A DNA stretch of 12,968 nucleotides, from the NCBI GenBank assembly GCA_902496505.1, contig CABVBB010000019.1, forward strand, positions 1-12,968, given 5' to 3'. The translations under genes and the position numbers were made by a program. Position 1 is the first letter of the stretch; the number at the start of each line of letters is the position of its first letter. Under the pieces are notes generated by a model, which was not told the origin of the DNA, did not search any database, and saw only the letters and a list, made by a program, of their open reading frames with translations. This stretch comes from an uncultured Peptococcaceae bacterium. GTDB taxonomy: Bacteria; Bacillota; Peptococcia; Peptococcales; Peptococcaceae. Positions 1 through 6,451 of this stretch are shown piece after piece.

Positions 1-1
1 T

Positions 2-859
2 GGCTTTTTTAAGCAGGCTATGGGTCAAGATCTGCCGTTTATGGGGTTTATCGCTGTCAACGTTTCGATCCTAGTGGTCATGGCGCTGGCGCTGTATGGT
101 GTTTTGCGGCTGTTCATCCGACCGGATTTCAGCGCGTTGAGCGGGGATAAGGATATTTATGCGCAGTACCGTGGAGAAAAGATGACTTTTGAGCAGCGGC
201 TGGGCGCGATCTTTCTCGTCACTTACATTTTGCTGCTCAGTCTGCCGAGCTTTTTGCCAACGACTTGGCTGATCAGCAGAGTGCTCGATTCGCTGGGCGG
301 TGTTGTGGGCGTGTCACTCTTCTTAGCGGTGCTGGCCACCTTGGTGCGCAAAAAGGACGGCACCACTTACTATGATCTGGCGAAGGGCAGCAGCCGGCAT
401 ATTTCCTGGCCGGTCATGTGGATGATCATTGCCACCATTCCGCTGGCCAATGCGTTCCAGGCAGAGCAATGCGGCATCCTGCAAACGGTCATGGCTTTCT
501 TGACTCCGCTCTTGGGCAATATGGATCCTATTTTGTTTGCAGTCTGCTGTATGATCTTGGTGGGCATCTCCACACAGTTCATCCACAACATTATTCTGGC
601 CATCGTATTTATCCCCATCTTCTGCCATATGATGGTCAATATGGGCGGCAATCCTTATCTGGTGTATATCTACCTGTTCTGGGCGCTGAATCTGTCCTTC
701 GTGACACCGGCGGCTTCTATGACAGCAGTCATCATGCATGGCAACGAAAATGTGACGCCGAAATGGTCTTACGCCAGCGGCATCATCATTTTGGTCGTGG
801 GCAGCTTGGTCACGATCCTTTGCGGGCTGCCGCTGGTCAATATCTTCATGCCGTATTGA
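2..859 (+). CDS. SLC13/DASS-type anion permease, C-terminal part (5' truncated by window)
   Basis: The frame is open from the window edge through an ATG at 20, so the true start lies upstream and only the last ~286 residues are visible. The protein is strongly hydrophobic. Several membrane spans are separated by a charged cytoplasmic loop (QYRGEKMTFEQRLGAIF, then RKKDGTTYYDLAKGSSRH). The stretch ISTQFIHNIILAIVFIPI resembles the second SNT-type helix hairpin and following helix of divalent anion:sodium symporters. The segment before the last span (WALNLSFVTPAASMTAVIMHG) also fits that family. Such permeases import dicarboxylates, sulfate or related anions across the cytoplasmic membrane. The substrate cannot be told from this fragment. 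A strong terminator follows the stop by a few bases, so this is the last gene of its transcript. ArsB/NhaD-like or other ion-transporter superfamily members are the main alternatives. Confidence 0.7.
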   Translation, partial: GFFKQAMGQDLPFMGFIAVNVSILVVMALALYGVLRLFIRPDFSALSGDKDIYAQYRGEKMTFEQRLGAIFLVTYILLLSLPSFLPTTWLISRVLDSLGGVVGVSLFLAVLATLVRKKDGTTYYDLAKGSSRHISWPVMWMIIATIPLANAFQAEQCGILQTVMAFLTPLLGNMDPILFAVCCMILVGISTQFIHNIILAIVFIPIFCHMMVNMGGNPYLVYIYLFWALNLSFVTPAASMTAVIMHGNENVTPKWSYASGIIILVVGSLVTILCGLPLVNIFMPY

Positions 860-862
860 GTC

Positions 863-904
863 AAAAGGCTTCTCTCACACTTGGGTGTGAGGGAAGTCTT
901 TTTT
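863..904 (+). terminator. Rho-independent terminator after the anion permease
   Basis: A stem starting at 867 pairs with 885-898 around a TTGG loop (881-884). It has about 14 pairs, two or three of them G-U, and is followed directly by a T-run at 899-904. An A-run at 863-866 precedes the stem, so it may also work in the other direction. It lies 3 bases after the permease stop codon. Confidence 0.9.
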
Positions 905-986
905 GGCACTGGACAGGAAGATCGCAGCAAAAACTTTATAAAACAACAGAATTTTGCAGGAGCACTTAATAATATTAGCTAAATGC

Positions 987-1015
987 TTGCAAATCGTCCG
1001 TAATCCTTCTATAAT
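987..1015 (+). promoter_or_regulatory. Sigma-A promoter of the Lrp/AsnC-family gene
   Basis: TTGCAA (-35, 987-992) and a perfect TATAAT (-10, 1010-1015) are separated by 17 bases. Transcription would start near 1022, giving a ~70-base leader. The leader contains a 7-base inverted repeat: ATTGGTT at 1035-1041 and AACCAAT at 1066-1072. Confidence 0.8.
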
Positions 1016-1093
1016 AACCATAGTATCTTGGATAATTGGTTCATCCGCAAATCGGTGCTAGGGAAAACCAATGGCTATGGAGGAGATCAGAGG

Positions 1094-1549
1094 ATGGAAA
1101 AAAAATTAGATAAAATTGATCTGAAGCTGATGTCGCTATTGCAGGAGAATGCCCGGTATTCTTTGAAGCAGCTGGCTCAGGAGGTCTTCTTGTCGTCACC
1201 GGCTGTTTCGGCGCGATTGGAACAATTAGAACAGGCGGGATATATCGTGGGGTACACGGCCAAGATCGACCCGATCAAAATGGGCTATCATATCACTGCC
1301 TTTATCAATCTGGAGATGTCGCCGGATATGAAGAGCACGTTTTATCCTTTTGCCGAGGCTTGTCCTAATGTGGTGGAATGCAACTGTGTGACCGGCCAAT
1401 ATTCCATGCTGCTCAAGGTCATTTTTCCCAGCACGATGGAATTGGATGCCTTCATCGGTCAATTGCAGCAATTTGGCCCGACGCAGACGCAGATCGTTTT
1501 TTCCACGCCAGTCGAAAGCCGCGGTGTACAAGTCGTGGTGCCGCAGTAA
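1094..1549 (+). CDS. Lrp/AsnC-family transcriptional regulator
   Basis: This 151-aa protein has the size and two-domain layout of the Lrp/AsnC family. An N-terminal winged helix-turn-helix (about residues 5-55) contains LDKIDLKLMSLLQENAR and a recognition helix around SSPAVSARLEQLEQAGYI (34-51). A RAM/AsnC ligand-binding domain (about 65-142) contains the typical VTGQYSMLLKV strand (99-109; T100-G101). Such proteins bind amino acids or related small molecules and act as dimers or octamers on DNA. The start at 1094 is preferred over an upstream in-frame ATG at 1028 because GGAGGAG (1079-1085) sits 8 bases before it and the first ~20 upstream codons look non-coding. It is monocistronic, with its own promoter and terminator. 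The target and effector are unknown; the adjacent permease is a candidate target by position only. Confidence 0.92.
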   Translation: MEKKLDKIDLKLMSLLQENARYSLKQLAQEVFLSSPAVSARLEQLEQAGYIVGYTAKIDPIKMGYHITAFINLEMSPDMKSTFYPFAEACPNVVECNCVTGQYSMLLKVIFPSTMELDAFIGQLQQFGPTQTQIVFSTPVESRGVQVVVPQ

Positions 1550-1567
1550 AAGGTGCGGGCAGCAATA

Positions 1568-1634
1568 TAAAAAAAGCCTCCAGTGGTGCAGGTCTCGAAA
1601 AGCATTTCGAGCACTTGCTCTGCTGGGGGCTTTT
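1568..1634 (+). terminator. Long imperfect terminator hairpin after the Lrp-family gene
   Basis: The outer stem is GCCTCCAG (1576-1583) with CTGGGGGC (1623-1630). The inner stem is CTCGAAA (1594-1600) with TTTCGAG (1605-1611) around loop AGCA. The structure is flanked by an A-run on the left and TTTT on the right, so it could work in both directions. The T-run after the stem is short (1631-1634). Confidence 0.75.
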
Positions 1635-1750
1635 GATATAGGAAAGGAACGGCGGCGTTTTTCCGCTGGAGCGGGGCATTTGCCTCTTTCTTTCGCGGGA
1701 ACGATGGCTTATACTGGAGGTAAAAAATCAAGGGATATGAGGTATCGATC
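1635..1750 (+). promoter_or_regulatory. Leader region of the radical SAM gene with a possible -10 element
   Basis: TATACT at 1710-1715 is a good -10 match, but the bases 17 upstream (TTTCTT, 1687-1692) match a -35 poorly. The region also holds a short palindrome CCGCTGGAGCGG (about 1666-1677). GAGG (1739-1742) is the ribosome binding site for the ATG at 1751. A stronger GGAGG at 1716-1720 is too far upstream to serve that start directly. Confidence 0.35.
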
Positions 1751-3493
1751 ATGAAAAAATGCGTATTGACAGCAATTGGCGCCAAGTTTATCCATTCCAG
1801 CCTGGCGCTCAAATATTTGAGCAAGTTTGAGGGCAACGACCAAAAGCACGACTTGACGCTGGCGGAATTCACTATCAACCAGCGGACGGATCATATCTTG
1901 GAAGAATTGTTTCGTTTGCAGCCAGAGGTGATCTTTATCTCCTGCTATATCTGGAATATCGAAATGGTCAAGCTGCTGACGCCGGAACTAAAAAAGATCC
2001 TGCCGGATGTGCTCATCGCTTTGGGCGGACCAGAGGTCAGCTATAACAGCGAAGCTTACCTAAAGCAGCATCCATCAGTGGATATCATCATGCGCGGCGA
2101 GGGCGAGCTGACGTTTACGGAGCTTTTGGAGCATTTGGATGGCAGCGGTGTGCCGCTTGAGGCTATTCGCGGGCTGACTTTTCGCCAAGGAGAGTGCATC
2201 GTGAGCACAGCTTCGCGGGAACCGCTGGATCTGGCCCGGCTGCCCTTTCCGTATGCCGATGACTGCCTGGACGCTATGGACAAGATCATCTACTACGAAT
2301 CCTCGCGGGGATGTCCGTATAACTGCGCCTACTGCTTGTCCTCTGTGGAAAAAGGCGTGCGTTTCGTGCCTTTGGACAAGGTGTATCAGGATCTGCAGCG
2401 TTTTTTGGATGCCAAGGTGCGCCAGGTAAAATTTGTGGACCGGACGTTCAACTGCAACAAAGCGCATACGCTGGCTGTCTGGCGCTATCTGGCGGAGCAT
2501 GACAATGGCGTGACCAATTTTCACTTCGAGCTGACCGCTGATCTGTTGGATGAGGAGCTGATCGCTTTTCTGCGGCCGCTGCGCAAAGGGCTGTTCCAAT
2601 TCGAGATCGGTGTGCAGTCCACCCATCCCGAGACCGTGCGGGCCATCCGGCGCAATGTCAACTTTGACAAACTCTCCCAAGTGGTCAAAGCGGTGCACGC
2701 CGGCGGCAATATCCATCAGCATCTGGATCTGATCGCGGGACTGCCTTACGAGACATACGATGATTTTCACCAGTCGTTCAATGATGTGTACGCACTGGAA
2801 CCGGAACAGCTGCAGCTGGGCTTTTTGAAGGTGCTCTCTGGCACTTATCTGGCCGAGCGGGCCGAAGAATGGGGCATCCTTCGCCGGGATTACGCGCCCT
2901 ACGAAGTCTTGGCCACGCGGGAATTGCCGCCCAAAGATATGCTGCGGCTCAAATATATCGAGGAAATGGTGGAAAGCTACTATAACAGCGGCAAGTTCCA
3001 GCATGTGCTCAAGGATCTGATCAGCCGTGAAGCGGACGCCTTTGTTTTCTACGAAGGTTTGGCCGATCATTGGCAGGCTGAGGGACTGCAGCAGCAAAGT
3101 CACAGCAGGCTGGAACTGTGTGATATCCTGTATGCTTACGCCAAAGGACGGCCGGGCTTTGATGCGGTGCGCTTCCAGTGGCTGCTCAAGCTGGATCTGT
3201 GCCTGCATGAGAAGCCGCGCAAACTGCCCGATTGGCTGGATGCTGATCTGACTGGCGGAGAGCATGAGCGGATCATCGCCTTTTACCGTGAGGAAGCCCA
3301 AACGCACCAATATCTGCCAGCTTATGGGGAAATGGACAGCAAGGCGCTGGCCAGAGTCAGCCATTTGGAGATCTTTCCTGATCAGACGGTGCTGCTTTTT
3401 GATTACAGCCGCAAAGATATCTTAGGCAATGCCCGATCGATCGATATCACCACACCATTTTGGGCGTTGGAGACGCCTAAAATGGGTGTATAA
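1751..3493 (+). CDS. B12-binding domain radical SAM protein with DUF4080-like C-terminus
   Basis: This 580-aa protein has three parts. The N-terminal cobalamin-binding-like Rossmann domain (about 1-150) shows the strand-turn signature LGGPEVSYNSE (91-101) and IMRGEGE (113-119). I see no DxHxxG motif, so any cobalamin is probably bound without a histidine ligand, as in many class B radical SAM enzymes. The radical SAM core (about 180-390) carries the [4Fe-4S] cysteines in CPYNCAYC: C188, C192 and C195. The C-terminal ~180 residues fit the DUF4080 family. The fold is shared with BchE and class B methyltransferases, but the substrate of this subfamily is not known to me. It is cytoplasmic and oxygen-sensitive by inference. 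The start is supported by GAGG 8 bases upstream. It is transcribed alone, and its own terminator overlaps the last codons. Confidence 0.9.
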   Translation: MKKCVLTAIGAKFIHSSLALKYLSKFEGNDQKHDLTLAEFTINQRTDHILEELFRLQPEVIFISCYIWNIEMVKLLTPELKKILPDVLIALGGPEVSYNSEAYLKQHPSVDIIMRGEGELTFTELLEHLDGSGVPLEAIRGLTFRQGECIVSTASREPLDLARLPFPYADDCLDAMDKIIYYESSRGCPYNCAYCLSSVEKGVRFVPLDKVYQDLQRFLDAKVRQVKFVDRTFNCNKAHTLAVWRYLAEHDNGVTNFHFELTADLLDEELIAFLRPLRKGLFQFEIGVQSTHPETVRAIRRNVNFDKLSQVVKAVHAGGNIHQHLDLIAGLPYETYDDFHQSFNDVYALEPEQLQLGFLKVLSGTYLAERAEEWGILRRDYAPYEVLATRELPPKDMLRLKYIEEMVESYYNSGKFQHVLKDLISREADAFVFYEGLADHWQAEGLQQQSHSRLELCDILYAYAKGRPGFDAVRFQWLLKLDLCLHEKPRKLPDWLDADLTGGEHERIIAFYREEAQTHQYLPAYGEMDSKALARVSHLEIFPDQTVLLFDYSRKDILGNARSIDITTPFWALETPKMGV

Positions 3494-3502
3494 AATTTTT
3501 TT
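3452..3502 (+). terminator. Terminator embedded in the 3' end of the radical SAM gene
   Basis: Left arm 3452-3467 pairs with right arm 3473-3489 around loop TGGAG, with one bulge and one G-U pair. A run of seven Ts follows at 3496-3502. The stem therefore encodes roughly the last dozen codons and ends just before the TAA at 3491-3493. Confidence 0.75.
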
Positions 3503-3550
3503 GCAAAAAAATAGCCCCAAAACGAAAAAAAGTTTACAAAAAAGGCCGTT

Positions 3551-3584
3551 TTGTGACCGAGTTGTGACCGCTATAGTGCATAAT
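3551..3584 (+). promoter_or_regulatory. Promoter region with TTGTGACCG direct repeats
   Basis: TTGTGACCG occurs twice, at 3551-3559 and 3562-3570, 11 bases apart, which is one helical turn. Two -10-like elements follow: TATAGT (3572-3577) and CATAAT (3579-3584). Neither has a consensus -35 at 17 bases, so the repeats may bind a regulator that recruits polymerase. A 7-base inverted repeat (CAAAACG 3518-3524 with CGTTTTG 3547-3553) overlaps the left edge. An inverted copy, GGTCACAA, lies at 4135-4142. Confidence 0.4.
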
Positions 3585-3614
3585 AGAGTCAAACGAAAGA
3601 GAGGTGGAAACGTC

Positions 3615-4100
3615 ATGTGGGAAAATGAGATGTATAGACCCCATACCATCAATAGTGTTTTGGTGTGCGTGGACAAATTTTCCGATAATGAGATCTATGG
3701 ACGATTTTACAATTTGTATTTGCCAAAAGGCGTTCGTTTTAATGGCGTGATCGATCTATTGAGCAAGTTGGAAACGTTGTTTGATGAATTCGCGTTTCCT
3801 CAGAGATATAACGACATGCGTTCCTTTATCATCAACAGCAAAGGAGAGCTTGTCCAGCCAACCGTACAAAAGAGGGAGTGGAGAAAACAAATGGCAGAAG
3901 AGATCTATGAGCAGGAAGCAGGCAACACCACCACATTCGTAGTCGAGGTGCAGTATCGCCGCAATGCCACCTGGCAGGGCACTGTCCGCTGGATCGACGG
4001 CAATAAAACGGAGCGGTTCAGAAGCACGCTGGAGCTTTTGAAACTGATGGACAGCGCATTAAATGAACAAGAAGAAGATGCTGAGTGCCGTTTCGAGTGA
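3615..4100 (+). CDS. Unrecognised 161-aa protein with internal duplication
   Basis: I do not recognise this protein as a named family. It has no signal peptide or membrane span, so it is probably cytoplasmic. Residues 14-59 and 107-152 look like two copies of one small alpha/beta unit. In both, a glycine (G29, G122) is followed exactly 13 residues later by phenylalanine (F42, F135) and 6 residues after that by a Leu-Leu pair (L48-L49, L141-L142), with matching hydrophobic strands before the glycine. A charged linker (about 60-106) joins them. The start at 3615 is chosen because GAGGTGG (3601-3607) precedes it by 7 bases; an in-frame ATG at 3429 lies inside the upstream gene. A second in-frame ATG at 3891 (M93) has GGAG at 3880-3883, 7 bases before it, and would give a 69-aa product holding only the second copy. 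It is transcribed alone, ahead of a terminator. Confidence 0.8.
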   Translation: MWENEMYRPHTINSVLVCVDKFSDNEIYGRFYNLYLPKGVRFNGVIDLLSKLETLFDEFAFPQRYNDMRSFIINSKGELVQPTVQKREWRKQMAEEIYEQEAGNTTTFVVEVQYRRNATWQGTVRWIDGNKTERFRSTLELLKLMDSALNEQEEDAECRFE

Positions 4101-4105
4101 AAAGT

Positions 4106-4126
4106 GGGGTGCTCAGCCCCTTTTTT
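4106..4126 (+). terminator. Rho-independent terminator after the duplicated small protein
   Basis: GGGGT (4106-4110) pairs with GCCCC (4116-4120) around a 5-base loop, followed by six Ts (4121-4126). The stem is short but GC-rich. Part of its right half (CTCAGC, 4112-4117) could instead pair with GCTGAG at 4080-4085 in the end of the gene. Confidence 0.75.
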
Positions 4127-4180
4127 AACCTTGAGGTCACAAATAAATGGTGAAGAATGTATTAAAAAGTAAAAATAGCA

Positions 4181-4209
4181 TTAACAAAAAGCGAGAACAG
4201 TGATATACT
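4181..4209 (+). promoter_or_regulatory. Sigma-A promoter of the transglutaminase-like lipoprotein gene
   Basis: TTAACA (4181-4186) and TATACT (4204-4209) are separated by exactly 17 bases in AT-rich DNA. Transcription would start near 4216, which rules out translation from the in-frame ATG at 4214 and supports the start at 4259. Confidence 0.8.
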
Positions 4210-4258
4210 ATAGTTGATTCTAGTTCCAAAAGTCACTTGGAAAGAAGGGATGAGCCGT

Positions 4259-5233
4259 ATGAGATCTAAACTAGTCAAAATGCAGGCCGCAGTTGTGCTG
4301 GGCTGTGTTTTGGTGATGGGAACAGCCTGCGGCGATAAGGCAAATCAAAAGACTGGCAGCGCAGCTGACCAGGAGATCGAGATCGCTGAGGTAGCTGTGC
4401 CCAAGAGCGCCGTACCGCAGATGAATTATGTCAAGGTACCGACCAACCCCGGTGTAACAGTCTACAACAACGACAAAGCAGCGATCGATGCCTCCAACAT
4501 CAATCAAGGCTATGTATCCGTCAAATACATCGGCGGATCCAATGTTCGCATCAAGGCGCAGATCACCAAATCCGGCGGCACCACCTATACGTATGATTTG
4601 AACAATAGTGGAAGATATGAAGTTTTTCCGCTCACAGAGGGCGACGGCACCTACAGCATCAAGGTGTTCGAGAATACCAGCGGTTCCAAATACGCCCAGG
4701 CTTTCAGCCAAAATGTGACGGCAAAACTGGATAATGACTTTATCCCCTTCCTCTATCCTAACCAATATGTCGATTTCAATGCTGATTCCAAGGTCGTGAA
4801 AAAAGCGGCACAGCTGGCCAGCCCCAGCGGCGATCAGCTGGAGACCATTGCCAATGTCTACAATTATGTGGTCAACAATATCACCTATGACAGCAACCTG
4901 GCGCAAAATGTCCAATCCGGCTATCTGCCCAATGTGGACGCTGTGCTGGATAAAGGCAGCGGGATCTGCTTCGACTATGCAGCGCTGATGACCGCTATGC
5001 TGCGCAGTCAAAATATCCCCACCAAGCTGGTCATCGGTTATTCCGGCAATCTCTATCATGCTTGGATCAATACCAATGTTGACGAAGTCGGCTGGGTCGA
5101 TAATATCATTTATTTTGACGGCACGGATTGGAAGCTGATGGATCCCACCTTTGCAGCCAGCGGCAAGGGTGACAAGAATATCCAGAAGTATATCGGCGAC
5201 GGCAAAAATTACAAGAGCAAATATACGTATTGA
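4259..5233 (+). CDS. Secreted transglutaminase-like domain lipoprotein
   Basis: This 324-aa protein starts with basic residues, a hydrophobic segment and GTAC at 21-24. C24 is the likely lipidated cysteine, although G21 at -3 departs from the usual Leu. A beta-rich, possibly Ig-like region (about 60-170; VSVKYIGGSNVRIKAQI, GTYSIKVFENTSG) comes before a C-terminal transglutaminase-like core (about 190-310). All three catalytic residues are visible: C237 in GSGICFDYAALM, H267 in LYHAWI and D295 in MDPTF. Proteins of this type act outside the membrane as cysteine proteases or crosslinking-type enzymes on surface proteins or peptidoglycan peptides. The substrate here is unknown. The start at 4259 is preferred over ATGs at 4214 and 4250, because AAGG-GATGA lies ~10 bases before it and the promoter start falls at about 4216. 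It is monocistronic with its own promoter and terminator. Confidence 0.9.
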   Translation: MRSKLVKMQAAVVLGCVLVMGTACGDKANQKTGSAADQEIEIAEVAVPKSAVPQMNYVKVPTNPGVTVYNNDKAAIDASNINQGYVSVKYIGGSNVRIKAQITKSGGTTYTYDLNNSGRYEVFPLTEGDGTYSIKVFENTSGSKYAQAFSQNVTAKLDNDFIPFLYPNQYVDFNADSKVVKKAAQLASPSGDQLETIANVYNYVVNNITYDSNLAQNVQSGYLPNVDAVLDKGSGICFDYAALMTAMLRSQNIPTKLVIGYSGNLYHAWINTNVDEVGWVDNIIYFDGTDWKLMDPTFAASGKGDKNIQKYIGDGKNYKSKYTY

Positions 5234-5241
5234 TAGGTGCC

Positions 5242-5279
5242 AAAGTCTTCGAGAGCAGCAAGCTTTCGGAGACTTTTTT
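5242..5279 (+). terminator. Rho-independent terminator after the transglutaminase-like gene
   Basis: A 13-pair stem (5243-5255 with 5263-5275, two G-U pairs) encloses a 7-base loop and is followed by Ts to 5279. It lies 9 bases after the stop codon. Confidence 0.9.
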
Positions 5280-5305
5280 ATGAAGCGCCATTTATGAAAA
5301 ATCTA

Positions 5306-5334
5306 TAGCCAATAAGCAGACGATGAGGTAAAAT
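5306..5334 (+). promoter_or_regulatory. Possible promoter of the pilus-like operon
   Basis: TAAAAT (5329-5334) is a reasonable -10. TAGCCA (5306-5311), 17 bases upstream, matches 4 of 6 consensus -35 positions. The leader to the ATG at 5372 is short (~30 bases), with no riboswitch-like structure that I could see. Since a terminator ends at 5279, a promoter must lie between it and 5372. Confidence 0.45.
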
Positions 5335-5371
5335 GAAAGGTAAGATTCAGACTAAATAAGGGGGGCAGCAG

Positions 5372-6439
5372 ATGGCGGAGGATAAAGAAGCAGTCAAAAA
5401 GATCAAGCCGCTCAAGGAGGAGGAGCTTTCGGCCTTCAGCCTGCAAATGGCATTATTGATCCGTTCGGGCATACCGGCGGAGGAGGGACTGCGCATCCTG
5501 GCAGAGGACGCCGCAGATGAGAAGGAAAAAACGTGGCTGTTGGCCATGGCTGAGGAAATGGCGCTGGCTATGCCCTTTTATCAGGCACTGGAGGCAGGCG
5601 GCGGTGTGCCGCGTTATGCAGTGGATATGGTGCGTGTCGGGGAGATGACCGGCCGTTTGGATGATGTGCTTTATGGCTTGTATGAGTATTATGCCAGAGA
5701 ACATCAGCTGCGTCAGAGCGTCAAAAGCGCCGTGACTTATCCTTTGGTCATGGTCGCTATGATGGCCGTGGTGGTCGTGGTCTTGATGACTAAGGTGCTG
5801 CCGGTCTTTGAGCAGGTCTTCGCGCTCTTGGGCTCGCAGGTCTCGCCCTTTACGGCGGCGCTTTTGCGCATGGGGCGGGCTATGGACCGCGGTTTGACGG
5901 GATTTTTGGTGATTTTGGTGATCTTGGCGGCTTTTGGCGCGTATCTGCGCTGGACCACAGGCGGCAAAGCGCTGTGGCAGGCGTGGCGCGTCAATTGCTT
6001 TGGCCTGAAAAAATTGGCGCTGGATACAGCGACGCGCAATTTCACCTCAGCGATGTCCATGTGCCTGGCCAGCGGCTTGGACCTGGACGAATCGCTGGAT
6101 ATGGTGGAGCAGCTGGTGGCGTATGCGCCGTTTCAGGCGCGTGTCCGTGATCTGCGCCAGCGGACAGCGGAGGGCGCAGGTTTTGCCCAGGCTGTGGCGG
6201 AGAGCGGCGTACTCACCGGCCAATATGCGCGGATGCTTTCTGTAGGCTTTCGCTCTGGGCAGACGGACAGCGTCATGCATGAGATCGCTGAGCGCTGTGA
6301 CGAAGCGGTGGAAGACCGCCTGGGCCACATGGTCGGTTTGATCGAACCGCTTTTGGTGGTGGTGCTCTCGATCATGGTCGGCTTGATCCTCATTGCAGTG
6401 ATGCTGCCGTTGATGGGCGTCATGTCCTCGATGATCTAA
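5372..6439 (+). CDS. GspF/PilC-family inner-membrane platform protein
   Basis: This 355-aa protein has the two-copy architecture of the type II secretion F/PilC family. The first cytoplasmic helical domain is about residues 15-120. The first membrane span (about 121-146) ends in LPVFEQVFALLG, the family's P-x-F-x-x-x-F signature. A second span is about 174-194, the second helical domain about 200-318, and the last span about 326-350. The family sits in the cytoplasmic membrane, binds the motor ATPase and anchors the pilus or pseudopilus base. It is shorter than the ~400 residues of proteobacterial PilC, mostly at the N-terminus, as is common in Firmicutes. The start at 5372 follows AAGGGGGG at 5358-5366. 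It opens a tight operon: its TAA is part of the TAAGGAGG that serves the next gene. Confidence 0.92.
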   Translation: MAEDKEAVKKIKPLKEEELSAFSLQMALLIRSGIPAEEGLRILAEDAADEKEKTWLLAMAEEMALAMPFYQALEAGGGVPRYAVDMVRVGEMTGRLDDVLYGLYEYYAREHQLRQSVKSAVTYPLVMVAMMAVVVVVLMTKVLPVFEQVFALLGSQVSPFTAALLRMGRAMDRGLTGFLVILVILAAFGAYLRWTTGGKALWQAWRVNCFGLKKLALDTATRNFTSAMSMCLASGLDLDESLDMVEQLVAYAPFQARVRDLRQRTAEGAGFAQAVAESGVLTGQYARMLSVGFRSGQTDSVMHEIAERCDEAVEDRLGHMVGLIEPLLVVVLSIMVGLILIAVMLPLMGVMSSMI

Positions 6440-6451
6440 GGAGGCGACGCG

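Noticed and set aside
418..969. Plus-strand open frame overlapping the permease and its terminator
   Set aside because: It runs through the strong terminator at 863-904, overlaps the permease in another frame, and has a Cys/His-rich non-protein-like composition.
1635..1700. Short palindromes before the radical SAM gene as a riboswitch (for example cobalamin)
   Set aside because: The leader is far too short for a cobalamin riboswitch and no B12-box-like sequence is visible.
2075..3364. Long open frame of 429 codons antisense to the radical SAM gene
   Set aside because: It lies wholly opposite a gene with clear domain motifs. It has no family resemblance and no promoter or ribosome binding site; it is a codon-bias shadow.
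3429..3614. N-terminal extension of the 161-aa protein
   Set aside because: It would start inside the radical SAM gene and pass through its terminator. The 3615 ATG has a good GAGGTGG ribosome binding site.
4214..4258. Longer start for the transglutaminase-like protein
   Set aside because: The 17-base-spaced promoter at 4181-4209 places transcription start near 4216. The extension would also precede the natural signal peptide.
4271..5059. Minus-strand open frame of 262 codons inside the transglutaminase-like gene
   Set aside because: It is antisense to a protein with a full catalytic triad and signal peptide, and has no start signals.
5280..5371. c-di-GMP riboswitch in front of the pilus-like operon
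   Set aside because: I looked because of the c-di-GMP enzyme downstream, but the leader is only about 30-90 bases and lacks the GEMM core sequence and tetraloop-receptor features.
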